A stretch of DNA of 7,934 bases from JBGZFC01 sp964346495. GTDB lineage: Bacteria > Bacteroidota > Bacteroidia > Bacteroidales > Dysgonomonadaceae. Position numbers and translations under genes: made by a program. Under the pieces are notes generated by a model. The model ran no database searches. It was not told where the DNA came from and saw nothing but the letters and a program-made list of their open reading frames with translations. The stretch covers positions 1 through 7,934 of the forward strand of contig CAYFUW010000092.1 in NCBI GenBank assembly GCA_964346495.1, given 5' to 3'. Below, in pieces: positions 1 to 6,800 of the stretch (its first letter is position 1; each line of letters opens with the position of its first letter).

Positions 1-24
1 TATAAATCCCTCTAATAAGACGCA

Positions 25-52
25 AGAGCACAGAACACAGAGCTCAGAACTA
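25..52. repeat. Third 7-base periodic run, more diverged
   Basis: Four units in strict 7-base register: agagcac (25), agaacac (32), agagctc (39) and agaacta (46). They resemble the GNAACNC units at 214-248 with A in place of the first G. The run is short, so its relation to the other arrays is less certain than the periodicity itself. Confidence 0.55.
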
Positions 53-81
53 CATACTGAAAAATATCACCTAACCCCTCC

Positions 82-119
82 TCCCGTTTCACGGGATACT
101 CCCCTTTCGTAAAGGGGAG
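82..119. repeat. Two adjacent perfect hairpins, REP-like palindromic element
   Basis: The first hairpin is TCCCGT (82-87), loop TTC, ACGGGA (91-96). The second, two bases further on, is CTCCCCTTT (99-107), loop CGT, AAAGGGGAG (111-119), a 9-base-pair stem. Both have 3-base loops. Closely spaced GC-rich hairpins in intergenic DNA resemble repeated extragenic palindromes. It lies about 310 bases beyond the HD gene stop and neither stem is followed by a clear T run, so it is a poor terminator candidate. Confidence 0.6.
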
Positions 120-127
120 AGTTGCGG

Positions 128-170
128 CAAACGAAATATTTAACTCGTTATATAATAATCGGTTCGTTTG
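128..170. repeat. Inverted repeat with 27-base AT-rich spacer
   Basis: CAAACGAA (128-135) is perfectly complementary to TTCGTTTG (163-170). The spacer is AT-rich. It may be a structured repeat end or a protein-binding site; nothing in the sequence decides between these. Confidence 0.4.
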
Positions 171-213
171 ATAAGACGGCATAATATGACGTCTCTACAA
201 GTTACCGTATATC

Positions 214-248
214 GGAACACGAACCGCGTAACTCGTAACCCGTAACCC
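214..248 (-). repeat. Degenerate 7-base tandem repeat array, same family in opposite orientation
   Basis: Five 7-base units on the plus strand: ggaacac (214), gaaccgc (221), gtaactc (228), gtaaccc (235) and gtaaccc (242). The pattern GNAACNC is the reverse complement of the GNGTTNC pattern at 7880-7934, with one mismatch in the second unit. The next three 7-base steps (249-269) keep an initial G but otherwise decay. Confidence 0.75.
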
Positions 249-265
249 GATACAAGTCATAAGTC

Positions 266-280
266 GGGATTACAAATCCC
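266..280. repeat. Small perfect hairpin GGGATT-ACA-AATCCC
   Basis: A 6-base-pair stem (266-271 with 275-280) and a 3-base loop. The right arm and its flank (aaatccctcc) recur almost exactly at the window start (positions 4-13, aaatccctct), suggesting a second copy whose left arm lies outside the window. This form suggests a dispersed extragenic palindrome. Confidence 0.5.
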
Positions 281-313
281 TCCAACGTGGGTTAATCGAA
301 CGAAGTTCCTATC

Positions 314-429
314 ATGCGAAGCATCTATCTCTTTAGAAAATATCACAAAATCATATCGTCTCCTCGAAGCGAAGCGAAGATCCCGATGAGCAAAGCGATT
401 TCGGGACTCTCTCTTTGTCACGCAGTCAC
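314..429. repeat. CGAAG-rich intergenic repeat patch downstream of the HD gene
   Basis: It contains a mini-hairpin ATGC-GAA-GCAT (314-324), three tandem CGAAG units (365-379), an inverted pair TCCCGA (381-386) and TCGGGA (401-406) around a 14-base loop, and a direct repeat GTCAC (417-421 and 425-429). The GCGAAGCATCT and AGCGAAGCGAAG wording resembles dispersed intergenic repeats I recall from Bacteroidetes and other genomes, though I cannot assign a named family. The TCCCGA/TCGGGA pair starts 26 bases past the HD gene stop and could fold in the transcript, but no T run follows it on the minus strand. Confidence 0.5.
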
Positions 430-431
430 CT

Positions 432-1652
432 TTATCTCAGATACGCAAAATAGTATTTCTCCACCTTTTTCGAAAGAAGTTCAATATTGAACATATCGGA
501 AGCATTAGAAATATCTTTTATGGTACCATCGGCGAAAAGAATTTTTATGCTCTCGTCATATTCGTTATACATATCTGTTGCCAGAGAGTCGGTTGACAAG
601 AAATATTTCGACTCTTCTTCCGAAATTGAAAATCTTTGCATAAAGTGTTCAATTTTCTCCTCAACCGCTTGTTTAGGGAATGGATTGTTATCGATATGAA
701 TTTTAAACAACTTCCTATCAACCATACCTCTGCTAAGAGTAGAAAGAACTATATCGGGATGCGATTTCCACACTTTCAGCGAAGTCCAAATATCGTTATC
801 GTCTATATTTATAAAGTGATGCAGAGCATCTTCGTTGTTATTAAAAGTGTCTAAATCGACATCATTTTCAAGAAAAAAGAGTAGGGAAGGCGATGCAAAA
901 ATAGATTCTTCGTTTCGCACAAGATATTTCGCCCGCTTTATGGTACTTCGCAACATCTTTTCAGATGCTACGGCAGTTTTGTGAAGATAGACCTGCCAAT
1001 ACATAAAACGACGAGCCATAAGAAAGTTTTCAATCGAGTAAATTCCTTTCGACTCAACAACCAACTTATCGTCAACCACATCCAGCATCTTCATTATACG
1101 AGCCGCACCGATTCTACCTTCGCTCACACCCGTAAAAAAGCTATCGCGTTGCAGATAGTCGAGCCTATCCACATCCAACTGACCGCTAACGAGTTCGTGA
1201 AGAAAGCGTTTTGGATAATTATCGCAGAAAATATCGATTGCAGTTTGCAGTTCTCCGTTGTACTCTTCGTTCATCTGCTGCATAAGTAGCAGCGAAATTT
1301 TTTCGTGGTCAACGTTTTTGGTGAGCTTATTCTCCAAAACATGCGATAGTGGCGAGTGACCGATATCGTGCATCAGAATTGCCGCCAGTGCACCGTTATA
1401 CTCCTTTTCCGAAACTTCATGACCTTTTGCACGTAAGTTGCGCAAAGCAGTGTCCATCAGATAGGTGGCGCCTATAGTGTGATGAAATCGGGTATGTTGT
1501 GCTCCCGGATATACAAAAGATGCCAATCCCAACTGCTTAATTCTGCTCAGTCGCTGAATATATGGGTGCTGAATCAGGTCGTAAATAAAATTGTTGGGAA
1601 TATTTATAAAACCGAATACCGTATCGTTTATTATTTTACGTTTTTGTCGCAT
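432..1652 (-). CDS. HD-superfamily phosphohydrolase (COG1078/YwfO-like, probable dNTP triphosphohydrolase)
   Basis: 406 residues, no signal peptide or membrane segment, so cytoplasmic. The N-terminal half carries the motifs shared with SAMHD1-type phosphohydrolases: QRLSRIKQLG (33-42), PGAQHTRFHHTIG (49-61), the HD pair H95-D96 in LMHDIGHSPLSH, and SGQLDVDRLDYLQRDS (156-171). By analogy with SAMHD1, the metal ligands would be H53, H95, D96 and D162, so the active site looks intact. Family knowledge: COG1078 proteins such as B. subtilis YwfO are HD nucleotide phosphohydrolases, and at least one relative, E. faecalis EF1143, hydrolyses dNTPs. The exact substrate here is not readable from sequence. 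The C-terminal half is helical and less conserved, ending with a basic and aromatic segment. The gene points the same way as the por genes but starts 103 bases after porN, with an inverted repeat in between, so it may be a separate unit. I see nothing that ties it to secretion. Confidence 0.9.
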   Translation of the reverse strand: MRQKRKIINDTVFGFINIPNNFIYDLIQHPYIQRLSRIKQLGLASFVYPGAQHTRFHHTIGATYLMDTALRNLRAKGHEVSEKEYNGALAAILMHDIGHSPLSHVLENKLTKNVDHEKISLLLMQQMNEEYNGELQTAIDIFCDNYPKRFLHELVSGQLDVDRLDYLQRDSFFTGVSEGRIGAARIMKMLDVVDDKLVVESKGIYSIENFLMARRFMYWQVYLHKTAVASEKMLRSTIKRAKYLVRNEESIFASPSLLFFLENDVDLDTFNNNEDALHHFINIDDNDIWTSLKVWKSHPDIVLSTLSRGMVDRKLFKIHIDNNPFPKQAVEEKIEHFMQRFSISEEESKYFLSTDSLATDMYNEYDESIKILFADGTIKDISNASDMFNIELLSKKVEKYYFAYLR

Positions 1653-1683
1653 ATTAAAATTTCAAAATATCAATTGAAAGCAG

Positions 1684-1724
1684 AAACGGCATACACAAGT
1701 GATTGTCAAATGGATATGCCGTTT
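1684..1724 (-). terminator. Inverted repeat between porN and the HD gene, possible terminator or processing site
   Basis: AAACGGCATA (1684-1693) pairs perfectly with TATGCCGTTT (1715-1724) around a 21-base loop. It lies 31 bases after the porN stop and 31 bases before the HD gene start. On the minus strand the stem is followed by CTGCTTTC, only weakly T-rich, so it is not a strong intrinsic terminator. It could instead be an RNA-processing or stability element or a protein-binding palindrome. No good TAnnTTTG box lies between it and the HD gene. Confidence 0.4.
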
Positions 1725-1755
1725 TATAATGTTATTGTTTAGCTAGTTAGCAAAA

Positions 1756-2820
1756 TCAGTATCTTCTGTCTCGCATACTATTGCCTGTACTTTTTGTTGA
1801 TTTGGTTGAAGGTTCAGACTCTTTTGGAGCTGCAGGCTCTTTCGATTTTTTTGTTGAAGCTCTTGGCTTTCTTCTGGTAGTTCTTTTTGCCTTTGTAGTT
1901 TTCTTCTTTGTATCTGCAGATTCAACATTTTCTCCCTCTTCCTGCTCCTCTTCAGCAACTTTCTCTCTCCAAAGATTGGTTTCAAACTCTTTCAACTCTT
2001 TCTCTATCTTCTCTTGTTGCAGTTTCAACTCTTCGGGTGTAGCTGCTTGTTGAGCCAGAGCCAGATTGCGAAGATTGGTAGTTTTATAAATTTCGCCCTC
2101 GTAGTTCCCTTTGCGGAAAAAGTCGTCAATTGTTCCGGTCATGGTGTTATTCAGGCTCGATGTCATAATCGGCATACGAAGAGTGTAAGGTCTTATCTCT
2201 TCGTAAGGAATCCAGAACAGCGGATATCTTACAGTGCCCGCTTCGTAGTCGCCTTGTCGGTGAATGATTGGGCAGATAGCCAGGGTTTCAATACCGTAAT
2301 TTGATGTTCCTGTTTCGAAAAAGTAAGCCTCTTTCAGATAGTAACCTTGCACCTCGTTACTTGGAATATCCACATCGTTTATGACCACCTTACCGTTTTG
2401 TATTTCGTAGTAGATGCTAAATCTGTCGAGCAACTCTTTGAAATCGATTTTATATTCGTCGGTAAAAATTTCTCTACCGTCAAGATATTCGTAAGCGCTA
2501 ATTTGGTCTTCGGCAAGAAGTTTGAAAATCATTGTAAACAGATTCATTCTATCTTGCTCGGGAACAACCGGATAGTATAAAGGTGCGTTTTGCTCCTTCT
2601 CCAAATCGAGATAACGATATATTTCACGTAACCATTTTGCTTCGGATACGTTTGATGTTTGCGTTCTGTTTTTTTGAGCAGCACGTACCGATAGTCCGAT
2701 AGAACCTTCACCAGCCTTCTTCTCATCCTTGCCCATCAGCCTGTCACGAGCCGATTCTTGCGCCAAGGCTACTCCCGAGAATATGCATGCCAAAAATATT
2801 ATAATTGCTGTTTTTTTCAT
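1756..2820 (-). CDS. porN: T9SS periplasmic ring protein PorN/GldN with charged C-terminal tail
   Basis: 354 residues, the usual size for PorN (about 360 in Porphyromonas, from memory). Residues 1-20 are a Sec signal peptide with a likely cut after ALA, before Q21. The family core runs from about 60 to 285 and includes WLREIYRYLDL, a YYPV segment, DEYKIDFKELLDRFSIYYEI and IRPYTLRMPIMTSS. A helical Glu/Lys/Gln-rich stretch (about 261-288) follows, then an odd tail at 289-354: first acidic (EEEQEEGE), then Lys/Arg/Thr/Ser/Pro-rich, ending MRDRRY. From family knowledge, PorN is a soluble periplasmic protein that binds PorK and forms the ring on which PorM acts. It is last of the tightly packed por genes, 15 bases after porM, as in other T9SS clusters. 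The tail probably is disordered; its role is not evident from sequence. Confidence 0.95.
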   Translation of the reverse strand: MKKTAIIIFLACIFSGVALAQESARDRLMGKDEKKAGEGSIGLSVRAAQKNRTQTSNVSEAKWLREIYRYLDLEKEQNAPLYYPVVPEQDRMNLFTMIFKLLAEDQISAYEYLDGREIFTDEYKIDFKELLDRFSIYYEIQNGKVVINDVDIPSNEVQGYYLKEAYFFETGTSNYGIETLAICPIIHRQGDYEAGTVRYPLFWIPYEEIRPYTLRMPIMTSSLNNTMTGTIDDFFRKGNYEGEIYKTTNLRNLALAQQAATPEELKLQQEKIEKELKEFETNLWREKVAEEEQEEGENVESADTKKKTTKAKRTTRRKPRASTKKSKEPAAPKESEPSTKSTKSTGNSMRDRRY

Positions 2821-2835
2821 ATTATTGTCTCAAAT

Positions 2836-4392
2836 TTAGTTGACTCTTACTTCTATTACTGCTATCTCTCTCTCCGTACCATCGGGACCGATTGCTTTTA
2901 CTCCCGAAATATAGAAATATTTTCCGCGTTGCAGACGACGAATCTGCTCTTTTTGTCTTTCAGAAAATTGACTTCCGTTTGACACCTCCGGAATTGCGTT
3001 ACCCATAGAGTCGAAAAATACAGTTCTAAAACTTGTTACTCTAAACGGGATATTCAAAATACCATCGTCAATTGCAGCCTTAATTCCGCTCGCGTTAACC
3101 AATACCGCTTTCGATAGAGCACCGCCTTTAAACATGGCAGGGTTACCGTTGTTGTCGGTGTACTCGATATATGGAGTCGGGTCGGGTAGTGCTCTCACTC
3201 TGAACACTTTGTTCGCCAATTCGCGAGTCTGTCCGTCAGCAGTTTTTGCTGAGATAGCAATTGTTGCATCCTGACCAACTGCTGTAGGTTTCGCTACCCA
3301 CAAATTTCCTTTTCTTGTGAGAGAACCATTACTCATCGAAGCCGAAACATCTTGCGGAGCGAAGCCCGGAACAGAGATGCTTATCTCGTTCTCGATTCCT
3401 GCATAAAGCACATTCATCAGCGTAGGAGCAATTGTTGCCATCGGTTCAATAACGGTGTAGTCGTCGGAGAATGTTCTTCTCATGATAGAGCCATCACCCG
3501 ATATCATTTCAATATAGCCTTCCACCGGGAAAGTTCCCACGCTACCTGCACCGGCAGTAAAAATACCGTTTGCAGCATCTTCAAGAGTTTTACCGTTTAC
3601 AAAAATGCTTGGCGATTGCGTTGAGTCCTCAGCCGAAAGTACAATTTTTGCTCTGTACGCACCACCTTGTATTATTACTCTGGACTCAGGAATAACGTAA
3701 GCGTTTATTCTGTTTACTCTAAAATCGCCAACGTCCACGCTGTTGAGAAGTGTTGCGAGAGCTTCACCTTCTGAAGAGCGGATATCGTTTTGCATTTTAG
3801 ACAGAATAGTTATCGATGCCGAAAGTGGCATATTTTCAAACAGATACTGCTCCCAGTTTTTATTTAAAGCCTTTTTAGGAGGAGTTGTACTCAGGTTTTT
3901 TTCAATAATCTCTTTATGTTTTGGATTGTGAACATATTGAGTTATTGTTTCTCTGTATCTGTTAATACTCTCTCTTAATTTTGCACCCTCTCTTGTTACT
4001 GGTGAAAGCATCACCACCGAAGCTGCATCTATATTATCTTTGTTTTTAATATTGTTTATATCTCCGTGTTTGCCATCGGCATTTTTTACCATTCTGATTT
4101 TCAAGTCCTGAATGTAATTTACAAGCGAGTCGCTCATCGATTTTACATCCTTCCCTAAGTTGTACCACTCGCCGGCTTTCTCAGGATTTTGTTTATTATA
4201 CTCTTCCAGTTCATTCATAATCAATAGATTCCTGTCTTGAATATTGGCTAATGAATCATTGATACTGTCTTCGATAATATCAAATCCGACTAATACTTCT
4301 GCCGATACGTTGAGTGCCAACATAGAGATGAAAACCAAATACATCAGGTTAATCATCTTCTGGCGCGGAGAATTAGGACTGTTAACTGCCAT
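2836..4392 (-). CDS. porM: T9SS motor and periplasmic shaft protein PorM/GldM
   Basis: 518 residues, matching the family length of about 515. A short cytoplasmic N-terminus with the hallmark PRQKMINLMYLVF leads into one transmembrane helix at about 14-36. R10 and Y18 correspond to R9 and Y17 of F. johnsoniae GldM, and R9 is proposed to pair with the GldL glutamate. The periplasmic part follows the known four-domain layout: a helical D1 (about 37-223), then beta-rich D2 (about 224-316), D3 (about 317-400, starting near the conserved MNVLYAGIENEISISVPG) and D4 (about 401-518). The D1-D4 limits are my estimates from sequence pattern and known PorM/GldM structures. Family knowledge: PorM dimerises through these domains, spans the periplasm and contacts the PorK/PorN ring with D4, transmitting motor motion. 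The porL-porM gap is 2 bases and the porM-porN gap is 15 bases. No frameshift or truncation is visible. Confidence 0.97.
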   Translation of the reverse strand: MAVNSPNSPRQKMINLMYLVFISMLALNVSAEVLVGFDIIEDSINDSLANIQDRNLLIMNELEEYNKQNPEKAGEWYNLGKDVKSMSDSLVNYIQDLKIRMVKNADGKHGDINNIKNKDNIDAASVVMLSPVTREGAKLRESINRYRETITQYVHNPKHKEIIEKNLSTTPPKKALNKNWEQYLFENMPLSASITILSKMQNDIRSSEGEALATLLNSVDVGDFRVNRINAYVIPESRVIIQGGAYRAKIVLSAEDSTQSPSIFVNGKTLEDAANGIFTAGAGSVGTFPVEGYIEMISGDGSIMRRTFSDDYTVIEPMATIAPTLMNVLYAGIENEISISVPGFAPQDVSASMSNGSLTRKGNLWVAKPTAVGQDATIAISAKTADGQTRELANKVFRVRALPDPTPYIEYTDNNGNPAMFKGGALSKAVLVNASGIKAAIDDGILNIPFRVTSFRTVFFDSMGNAIPEVSNGSQFSERQKEQIRRLQRGKYFYISGVKAIGPDGTEREIAVIEVRVN

Positions 4393-4394
4393 TT

Positions 4395-5333
4395 CTACGG
4401 ATTACTTATTGGATTAATTGAAGAATGAGATGATTGAGCATACGGGTCGTGACCGCCTAAAGGCATATTTACTGTCATTGCTTGCAGTAAGCGACCGTAA
4501 ACCTGGTTAAGCTCTTTTATCTGTTGAGTCATTTTCTCTGTTTCACGTTTGAAAACAGCGCTATCGGGCACAGAGCCGTCGTACATATGTTTTATTCTGG
4601 TCAAGCCGTCGTTTATATGGTCTAGCGTATCTATCTGACCACTTATGCTCTTGAGTTGAATTTCGTAAATGGTATTCAAACCTGCAATGTTGCGGTTCAG
4701 GTTTTCCATTTGTTGGATATAACCTGCCGAGCTATGGCTTAAGTTTTGAGAATTATTGATTATATGTTCGTAAGAAGCTTGTAACGATTCCGAAATTTTG
4801 GTAAGAGTTGCCGTAGCTTCAGCAAACTTCTGAACACTGTCTGATACCGATGATAGTTGACCAACATGGTCGTCGGAAGCTATCGGAGTATGAGTTGTGC
4901 CTGATGCCGGAGCGTTATACTGAGCAGAAGCCGACTGTTCATAGCTTCCTGTTGCGCCCGGAGTTGCTGCTGCTCCACCTTGAGATGCAGGAAATATGTA
5001 GCTGCCCTCGTAATTACCTTGCGGCACCACAACCGATGAACCCAATTTTGAGAAATCGGGACTCTCTTCAGTGCTGCCCGGATTTAGTACAGGGAATACT
5101 TTGCCCCAATCGTAGTCTCTGATTGGAGTATCGAAAGCAGAGATAACGAAAACAAATGCCTCTGTAACCATACCGATAAATAGCATCACATTACCAAAGG
5201 GTAAATGCAGAATTTTAAACATGGCACCTAAAATTACGATAGCTGCTCCGAAGCTATATGCGAAGTTCAATGCTCGCTTGCCACGTGGTGTTTGAAGAAA
5301 TGCTTCAATTTTGTTTTTATATTTCTTTACCAT
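4395..5333 (-). CDS. porL: T9SS inner-membrane motor subunit PorL/GldL
   Basis: 312 residues, near the length I recall for Porphyromonas PorL and about 100 longer than Flavobacterium GldL. Two transmembrane helices lie at about 24-44 and 48-67. The first contains FAYSFGAA, then FKILHLPFG. The second contains the conserved glutamate, E58 in TEAFVF. Aligning by eye with F. johnsoniae GldL as I remember it, Y26, K40, H43 and E58 match Y13, K27, H30 and E49, polar or charged membrane residues implicated in proton-driven motor function. Residues about 85-155 are a low-complexity Gly/Ala/Ser/Pro linker. About 158-285 is predicted coiled coil in the cytoplasmic domain, with many Ser, Gln and Ile heptad-like positions. 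Family knowledge: PorL forms a pentamer around a PorM dimer and couples ion flow to movement. The gene ends 2 bases before the porM ATG, consistent with translational coupling and matched dosage of the two motor proteins. Confidence 0.96.
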   Translation of the reverse strand: MVKKYKNKIEAFLQTPRGKRALNFAYSFGAAIVILGAMFKILHLPFGNVMLFIGMVTEAFVFVISAFDTPIRDYDWGKVFPVLNPGSTEESPDFSKLGSSVVVPQGNYEGSYIFPASQGGAAATPGATGSYEQSASAQYNAPASGTTHTPIASDDHVGQLSSVSDSVQKFAEATATLTKISESLQASYEHIINNSQNLSHSSAGYIQQMENLNRNIAGLNTIYEIQLKSISGQIDTLDHINDGLTRIKHMYDGSVPDSAVFKRETEKMTQQIKELNQVYGRLLQAMTVNMPLGGHDPYAQSSHSSINPISNP

Positions 5334-5349
5334 TTTATTTGATGTAATT

Positions 5350-6783
5350 TTATTTTCTTCTTGATTTTGCGAAACCTACTTGCGACCTTACGCATCTGAA
5401 TCCGATATAAGACCTTCCCACGTTTTGATATTCCCAATCTCTCATATCCGAACGGATAAAAGTAGAAACATCTTTCCACGAACCGCCTTTTATAACTTTT
5501 CGTTTCAGTGAATATGGATCTTCCAGTGCCGCGTTGTAGCTGTATTCCGGGTTCATATCGTTCATGATTTGATTTCCCGATTCGGTATAGCTTGTCGATG
5601 TCCATTCGGCAACGTTACCTGCCATGTCGTACAGTCCGAATGCGTTAGGCATAAAACTTCCCACTCTGTTTGGAATCAGGTGGCTGTCTGCGGTATAAGC
5701 CCCTTCACCCGGTTTAAAGTTAGCCATAAAGCAATCATCTTTATTCTTTGTATTATCTTCGTCCCATGGGAATTTGTTTTCGGTTTTCCCGGCTCTTGCC
5801 GCCATTTCCCATTCAGCTTCTGTCGGGAGTCTGTATTGCTCTATATGTCGTACATTTTTGCCCATGCCTTTTTTAAGGAAGAGAGTACGCCATTCGCAGA
5901 AAGCAACAGCCTGTTCCCACGACACTCCAACTACAGGGTATTCGCTGTAACCGTCGTGAGCAAAATAGGTGCGCATATACGGTTCGTTGTACGAGTTGTT
6001 GAAATCGTTCACCCAACAAGTAGTATCGGGATAGATATTAACAATTCTGGTATGCAGAAAATCGTAGTATCCGCTCAGAGGTCTGTTGATGGTTAGATTC
6101 ACAGGGCGTCCGTTTTCATCTATATAAGCCGTATCTTTCGAAATCATGATAACCTCGTTCGGGTCAACTTTGATATCGGTATTCAGACTACGCTCTTCCG
6201 GATTTAGTCTGTGCATTCTTTTTGCCGCCTCAGTTGCATCGTACCACTCATATTTGAAGTTCATCTGTCTGGCATCCAGCATCTTCTCTTTGGTAATAGG
6301 ATGAACGAAATATACGCTGTTTATTGCCGCCTCTTCCTCTTCGGTGTTTCTTGTCCAGGGGATAGGAATGCTCCAGTTTAGAGTTGGTGGAATAGGATCT
6401 CCGTATTCGTTTTCCGTGATACGATAGAAATCATCGCCGGCGTATGCAGGGTCAGCCAATCGCTCACGAATAATGGAGTCGCGCACCCAATACAGAAACT
6501 GTTTGTACTCTGAGTTGGTGATTTCGTGTGCGTCCATCCAGAAATTATCTACCGAAACCCCTCTCACAGGAATAGAGATACCCCAAAGTGAGTCCAAATC
6601 GGATGGTCCCATCTGGTAACTTCCTCTCGAAACTAAAACCATACCGTAAGGAGTAGGTTCTGTCCAACTTCTGCCTCCGCCAACACCAACTAGTTCGCCA
6701 CCGGAGCTACTGGTGCTTTTGCCTGCGCCACTGCAAGAAGCAAGGATTGTTGCAAATAATATTAAATAAAAGATTTTCTTCAT
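5350..6783 (-). CDS. porK: T9SS ring lipoprotein PorK/GldK, sulfatase-modifying-factor fold
   Basis: Outer-membrane lipoprotein that, from family knowledge, joins PorN in the large periplasmic ring of the T9SS. I place the start at the ATG at 6781-6783 (477 residues). The in-frame TTG just before it would add one residue and is less likely. Residues 1-17 form a lipoprotein signal with lipobox LASC, so C17 is the predicted lipidated residue. A Ser/Gly-rich linker follows. The remainder is an FGE/SUMF1-type domain, shown by an NSEYKQFL segment near residue 90, PVVGVSWEQAVAFCEWR, YRLPTEAEWEMAARAG, FGLYDMAGNVAEW, KGGSW at 432-436 and GFRC at 461-464. The central insertion (about residues 110-260) is typical of GldK rather than of catalytic FGEs. 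The two active-site cysteines that follow KGGS in true FGEs are absent, so the role is presumably structural. Spacing is 17 bases after porP and 16 bases before porL. GldJ is a paralogue in gliding species, but the position before porL supports PorK/GldK. Confidence 0.96.
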   Translation of the reverse strand: MKKIFYLILFATILASCSGAGKSTSSSGGELVGVGGGRSWTEPTPYGMVLVSRGSYQMGPSDLDSLWGISIPVRGVSVDNFWMDAHEITNSEYKQFLYWVRDSIIRERLADPAYAGDDFYRITENEYGDPIPPTLNWSIPIPWTRNTEEEEAAINSVYFVHPITKEKMLDARQMNFKYEWYDATEAAKRMHRLNPEERSLNTDIKVDPNEVIMISKDTAYIDENGRPVNLTINRPLSGYYDFLHTRIVNIYPDTTCWVNDFNNSYNEPYMRTYFAHDGYSEYPVVGVSWEQAVAFCEWRTLFLKKGMGKNVRHIEQYRLPTEAEWEMAARAGKTENKFPWDEDNTKNKDDCFMANFKPGEGAYTADSHLIPNRVGSFMPNAFGLYDMAGNVAEWTSTSYTESGNQIMNDMNPEYSYNAALEDPYSLKRKVIKGGSWKDVSTFIRSDMRDWEYQNVGRSYIGFRCVRSQVGFAKSRRK

Positions 6784-6800
6784 CAATATTGAAATTTTCT

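Larger units (their letters stand above)
1..431. other. Gene-free repeat mosaic at the left end
   Basis: No credible coding region, tRNA or rRNA is visible. The stretch is built from the 7-base runs, small hairpins, inverted repeats and CGAAG patches listed separately. It separates the HD gene from whatever lies to the left, which cannot be seen. Confidence 0.7.

Noticed and set aside
214..269. Possible CRISPR array or telomere-like repeat
   Set aside because: The units are 7 bases, degenerate and without spacers. CRISPR needs repeats of about 24-40 bases, and nothing suggests a chromosome end.
60..346. Direct repeat AAAATATCAC at 61-70 and 337-346
   Set aside because: Ten AT-rich bases shared within a 430-base AT-rich region can occur by chance, and the flanks do not match.
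432..1652. HD protein as part of a defence or cyclic-nucleotide signalling system
   Set aside because: It matches the housekeeping COG1078 type throughout, and no nucleotide cyclase, effector or other defence gene lies beside it.
1743..2053. Open frames on both strands over the 3' end of porN
   Set aside because: They arise from the repetitive Lys/Glu/Ser codons of the PorN tail and translate to low-complexity Gln/Arg or Phe/Ser runs without gene features.
5569..6096. Open reading frame of 175 codons on the plus strand
   Set aside because: It lies entirely inside porK on the opposite strand and shows no recognisable domain. Strong motif conservation in the porK frame explains the opening.
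5350..6783. PorK as an active formylglycine-generating enzyme
   Set aside because: The catalytic cysteines are missing, no sulfatase gene is nearby, and the position before porL identifies it as the T9SS lipoprotein.
6784..6786. TTG immediately upstream as the porK start
   Set aside because: The adjacent in-frame ATG at 6781-6783 gives a normal lipoprotein signal, and the TTG would add only one residue.
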